A model generated the notes under the pieces. That model did no database searches and had not been told where the DNA came from. It worked only from the letters and a program-made list of their open reading frames with translations. Positions 15,041 through 16,719 of a stretch of DNA of 16,719 nucleotides are shown here, in pieces. This stretch comes from Acidobacteriota bacterium (GTDB taxonomy: Bacteria > Acidobacteriota > Vicinamibacteria > Vicinamibacterales > UBA823). The stretch spans positions 1 through 16,719 of the forward strand of contig DODG01000239.1 of assembly GCA_003509065.1 (NCBI GenBank), written 5' to 3'. Each line of letters begins with the position of its first letter. Within the stretch, counting starts at the first letter, position 1. The position numbers were made by a program, and so were the translations under genes.

Positions 15041-16390
15041 TCATAGAAGACACCTCTTAACTGCACTGGCGATTTCATCTGAGTATCCCTGAATCTCAAC
15101 CTGATTGCGACCCTCGACCATGATCCGAAGTAATGGCTCAGTGCCGGAATATCGTACAAGAAGACGTCCTTGACCTGCCAGGCGATGTTCAACGTCTCGA
15201 ATCACGGCAGCGATTTCTGGCACGCTTTGCAAATCGGTTTTCCGACGCACCGGAACATTAACAAGAACCTGCGGATAAACATCTAAATCGGCCGCCAAAT
15301 CAGCCAAGGCGCGTCCACTCTCAGCCATTGCACGTAACACCATCATCGCTGTTATCAGGCCGTCTCCAGTCTGAAGATATTCAGAAAAAATAATATGTCC
15401 GGACTGTTCACCGCCAAGAGCAATACCATGTTTGGTCATTTCTTCCATCACGTAGCGATCTCCCACCTGACACCTTACAAGATCGATACCCAAACCCTGC
15501 AATCCCAGCTCAAGTCCCACATTACTCATCACTGTCGCCACGATCGCATTACCTGGCAACTGTCCAATTTCATTGAGTCGTTTAGCGCAAATAAAAAGTA
15601 CGGCGTCACCATCAATGATGCCACCTTGAGCATCGACAAACAGAGCGCGATCGCCATCACCATCAAAAGCCACGCCGACGTGACATTGATGCTCAACAAC
15701 AAACTTTGCTAGTGTCGTTGGATGAGTTGAACCACAATCTGTATTAATATTTTTGCCATTCGGCGCACAGCCCGAGACCATAACATCGAAGCCGCATCCT
15801 CGTAACAGTTGGGGGGCCAACTCATACATGGCACCATTCGCACAGTCTATTGCTAGCCTTGTCTGTCCAAAGTCAAGCCTGTCCGGCAGCACACCCCGAA
15901 CATGGGCGATGTAAGCATTAAGAAAACTTGGGTCAATTACGACGTTCTCACTGTTTTCAATTACTTCGTCGTTAGCGGACTCGACAAGTTCTTCAAGATC
16001 GCGCTCCTTGTGTTTAGGTAGTTTCAGGCCATCAGGCGAAAACACTTTAATCCCGTTGTCTTCATAGAGATTGTGTGACGCTGATACTACAACTCCTGCA
16101 TCAAAATCATCGAACTTCGCTGTTAAGGCCACTGCCGGCGTCGGGGCTACGCCCATGCTGACCAATGTTGCACCTTCACTCGACACACCATGCGCTAATG
16201 CAGCTTCGATCCAAGGACCAGACTCTCGCGTATCACGTCCAGACACAATTCTTATCTGCGTTTCCCTGTCTTTGGATACACGCAACATTCGCACGAGAGC
16301 TGCGCCCACGCGAAAGACCGTCTTCGCATCTAAAGGAAACTTTCCAGCGCGACCTCGAATTCCATCAGTGCCAAATAGTCGATCTTGCAT
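15041..16390 (-). CDS. glmM: Phosphoglucosamine mutase GlmM
   Basis: GlmM converts glucosamine-6-phosphate to glucosamine-1-phosphate on the way to UDP-GlcNAc, the precursor of peptidoglycan and lipopolysaccharide. The protein is complete at 449 residues. The start LFGTDGIRG is typical. The catalytic phosphoserine is Ser105 in SASHN, the magnesium loop is DGDGDR (243-248), the sugar-specificity loop is GGEQSGHIIF, and the C-terminal phosphate-binding loop is RYSGTEPLLRIMVEG. SASHNLYEDNGIK has Leu where Pro is usual, a minor change. It starts 100 bp behind cdaA; the YbbR/CdaR gene often found between them is absent. A weak AGAGA precedes the ATG at 16390. Confidence 0.97.
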   Translation of the reverse strand: MQDRLFGTDGIRGRAGKFPLDAKTVFRVGAALVRMLRVSKDRETQIRIVSGRDTRESGPWIEAALAHGVSSEGATLVSMGVAPTPAVALTAKFDDFDAGVVVSASHNLYEDNGIKVFSPDGLKLPKHKERDLEELVESANDEVIENSENVVIDPSFLNAYIAHVRGVLPDRLDFGQTRLAIDCANGAMYELAPQLLRGCGFDVMVSGCAPNGKNINTDCGSTHPTTLAKFVVEHQCHVGVAFDGDGDRALFVDAQGGIIDGDAVLFICAKRLNEIGQLPGNAIVATVMSNVGLELGLQGLGIDLVRCQVGDRYVMEEMTKHGIALGGEQSGHIIFSEYLQTGDGLITAMMVLRAMAESGRALADLAADLDVYPQVLVNVPVRRKTDLQSVPEIAAVIRDVEHRLAGQGRLLVRYSGTEPLLRIMVEGRNQVEIQGYSDEIASAVKRCLL

Positions 16391-16490
16391 TTCTCTGCTT
16401 AGCCACGAAACCTATAGCCATAAAATCTCTTGGATTGGATGACTAATAACTGTTGCTTTCGCCTCAAGTAATAAAATTCCTACAAGACTT

Positions 16491-16718
16491 TCACAGTTCA
16501 TTTACTCGCCAACTGCTCTTTCGCGAAGGCGATTCCCGTCGTGTGAGCACTAGCGCCTTAAGCCTAGCGCGCAATTCATCGGCACTCAAATCACGCTCAA
16601 TCCGCCCCTCCAACGCTAATGAGACTTGGCCAGTTTCCTCAGAAACAATCACTGCGATCGCGTCATTTTCTTCAGTTAAGCCAATGGCGGCTCGGTGCCG
16701 TGTTCCGAGATCACGACC
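16491..16718 (-). CDS. cdaA: Diadenylate cyclase CdaA, C-terminal part
   Basis: Seventy-five codons enter from the right edge and end at TGA (16493-16491). They begin [20 protein letters not shown] and continue [20 protein letters not shown], which is the C-terminal part of the DAC domain: the GTRHRAAIG motif binds ATP, and the SEETG strand follows. The enzyme makes c-di-AMP from two ATP. The N-terminal membrane segments expected for CdaA would lie outside the window, so CdaA rather than DisA is inferred mainly from its neighbour glmM and from the end of the protein shortly after the DAC domain. About 25 residues of charged tail ([18 protein letters not shown]) follow. Confidence 0.9.
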   Translation of the reverse strand, partial: GRDLGTRHRAAIGLTEENDAIAVIVSEETGQVSLALEGRIERDLSADELRARLKALVLTRRESPSRKSSWRVNEL

Positions 16719-16719
16719 C

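Overview
The window looks like a piece of a Gram-negative chromosome of moderate GC. Evidence for an outer membrane is a lipoprotein start with a VSAC lipobox followed by a proline-rich stretch, of the kind seen in Pal/OmpA lipoproteins. Together with GldG/DUF4340-type export genes, a small microcompartment locus and a cdaA-glmM pair, this fits an Acidobacteriota-like or PVC-like bacterium. That placement is an inference from gene content only. The standard code is used: TGA ends several of the genes.

Layout. Bases 1-146 (minus) hold the first 48 codons of a proline-rich lipoprotein that runs off the left edge. A gene-free AT-rich divergent region follows. From 612 to 7034 (plus) there is a tight operon: ABC ATPase, ABC permease, GldG-like membrane protein, DUF4340 protein and a PBP4-type D,D-carboxypeptidase, mostly joined by short overlaps. 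Facing it on the minus strand, and overlapping the peptidase 3' end by 14 bp, are queE-queC-alaX: two queuosine/7-deazaguanine genes plus a trans-editing Ala-tRNA deacylase.

Bases 9654-9989 (plus) hold the most interesting gene: a 111-codon ArsC/Spx-like thioredoxin-fold protein in which an in-frame TGA stands at the first position of the CxxC motif (U-T-T-C). A hairpin with bacterial SECIS geometry lies just downstream. It is a strong candidate selenoprotein that a standard gene caller would truncate or miss.

From 16718 down to 10015 everything is on the minus strand: the cdaA 3' end, glmM, a TPR protein, a small membrane-anchored YHS/TRASH-like protein, then a compact bacterial microcompartment (BMC) cluster (class II aldolase with a C-terminal extension, one BMC-H hexamer protein, three different BMC-P vertex proteins), then a D-2-hydroxyacid dehydrogenase and endonuclease III (nth). 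The BMC cluster resembles the aldolase-centred metabolosomes of Planctomycetes/Verrucomicrobia, but no aldehyde dehydrogenase is encoded in this window.

How the parts work together: the left operon probably acts at the cell envelope (ABC export or gliding-type machinery plus peptidoglycan trimming). glmM and cdaA link amino-sugar precursor supply to c-di-AMP signalling. The BMC genes would enclose aldehyde chemistry arising from aldolase cleavage of a sugar phosphate.
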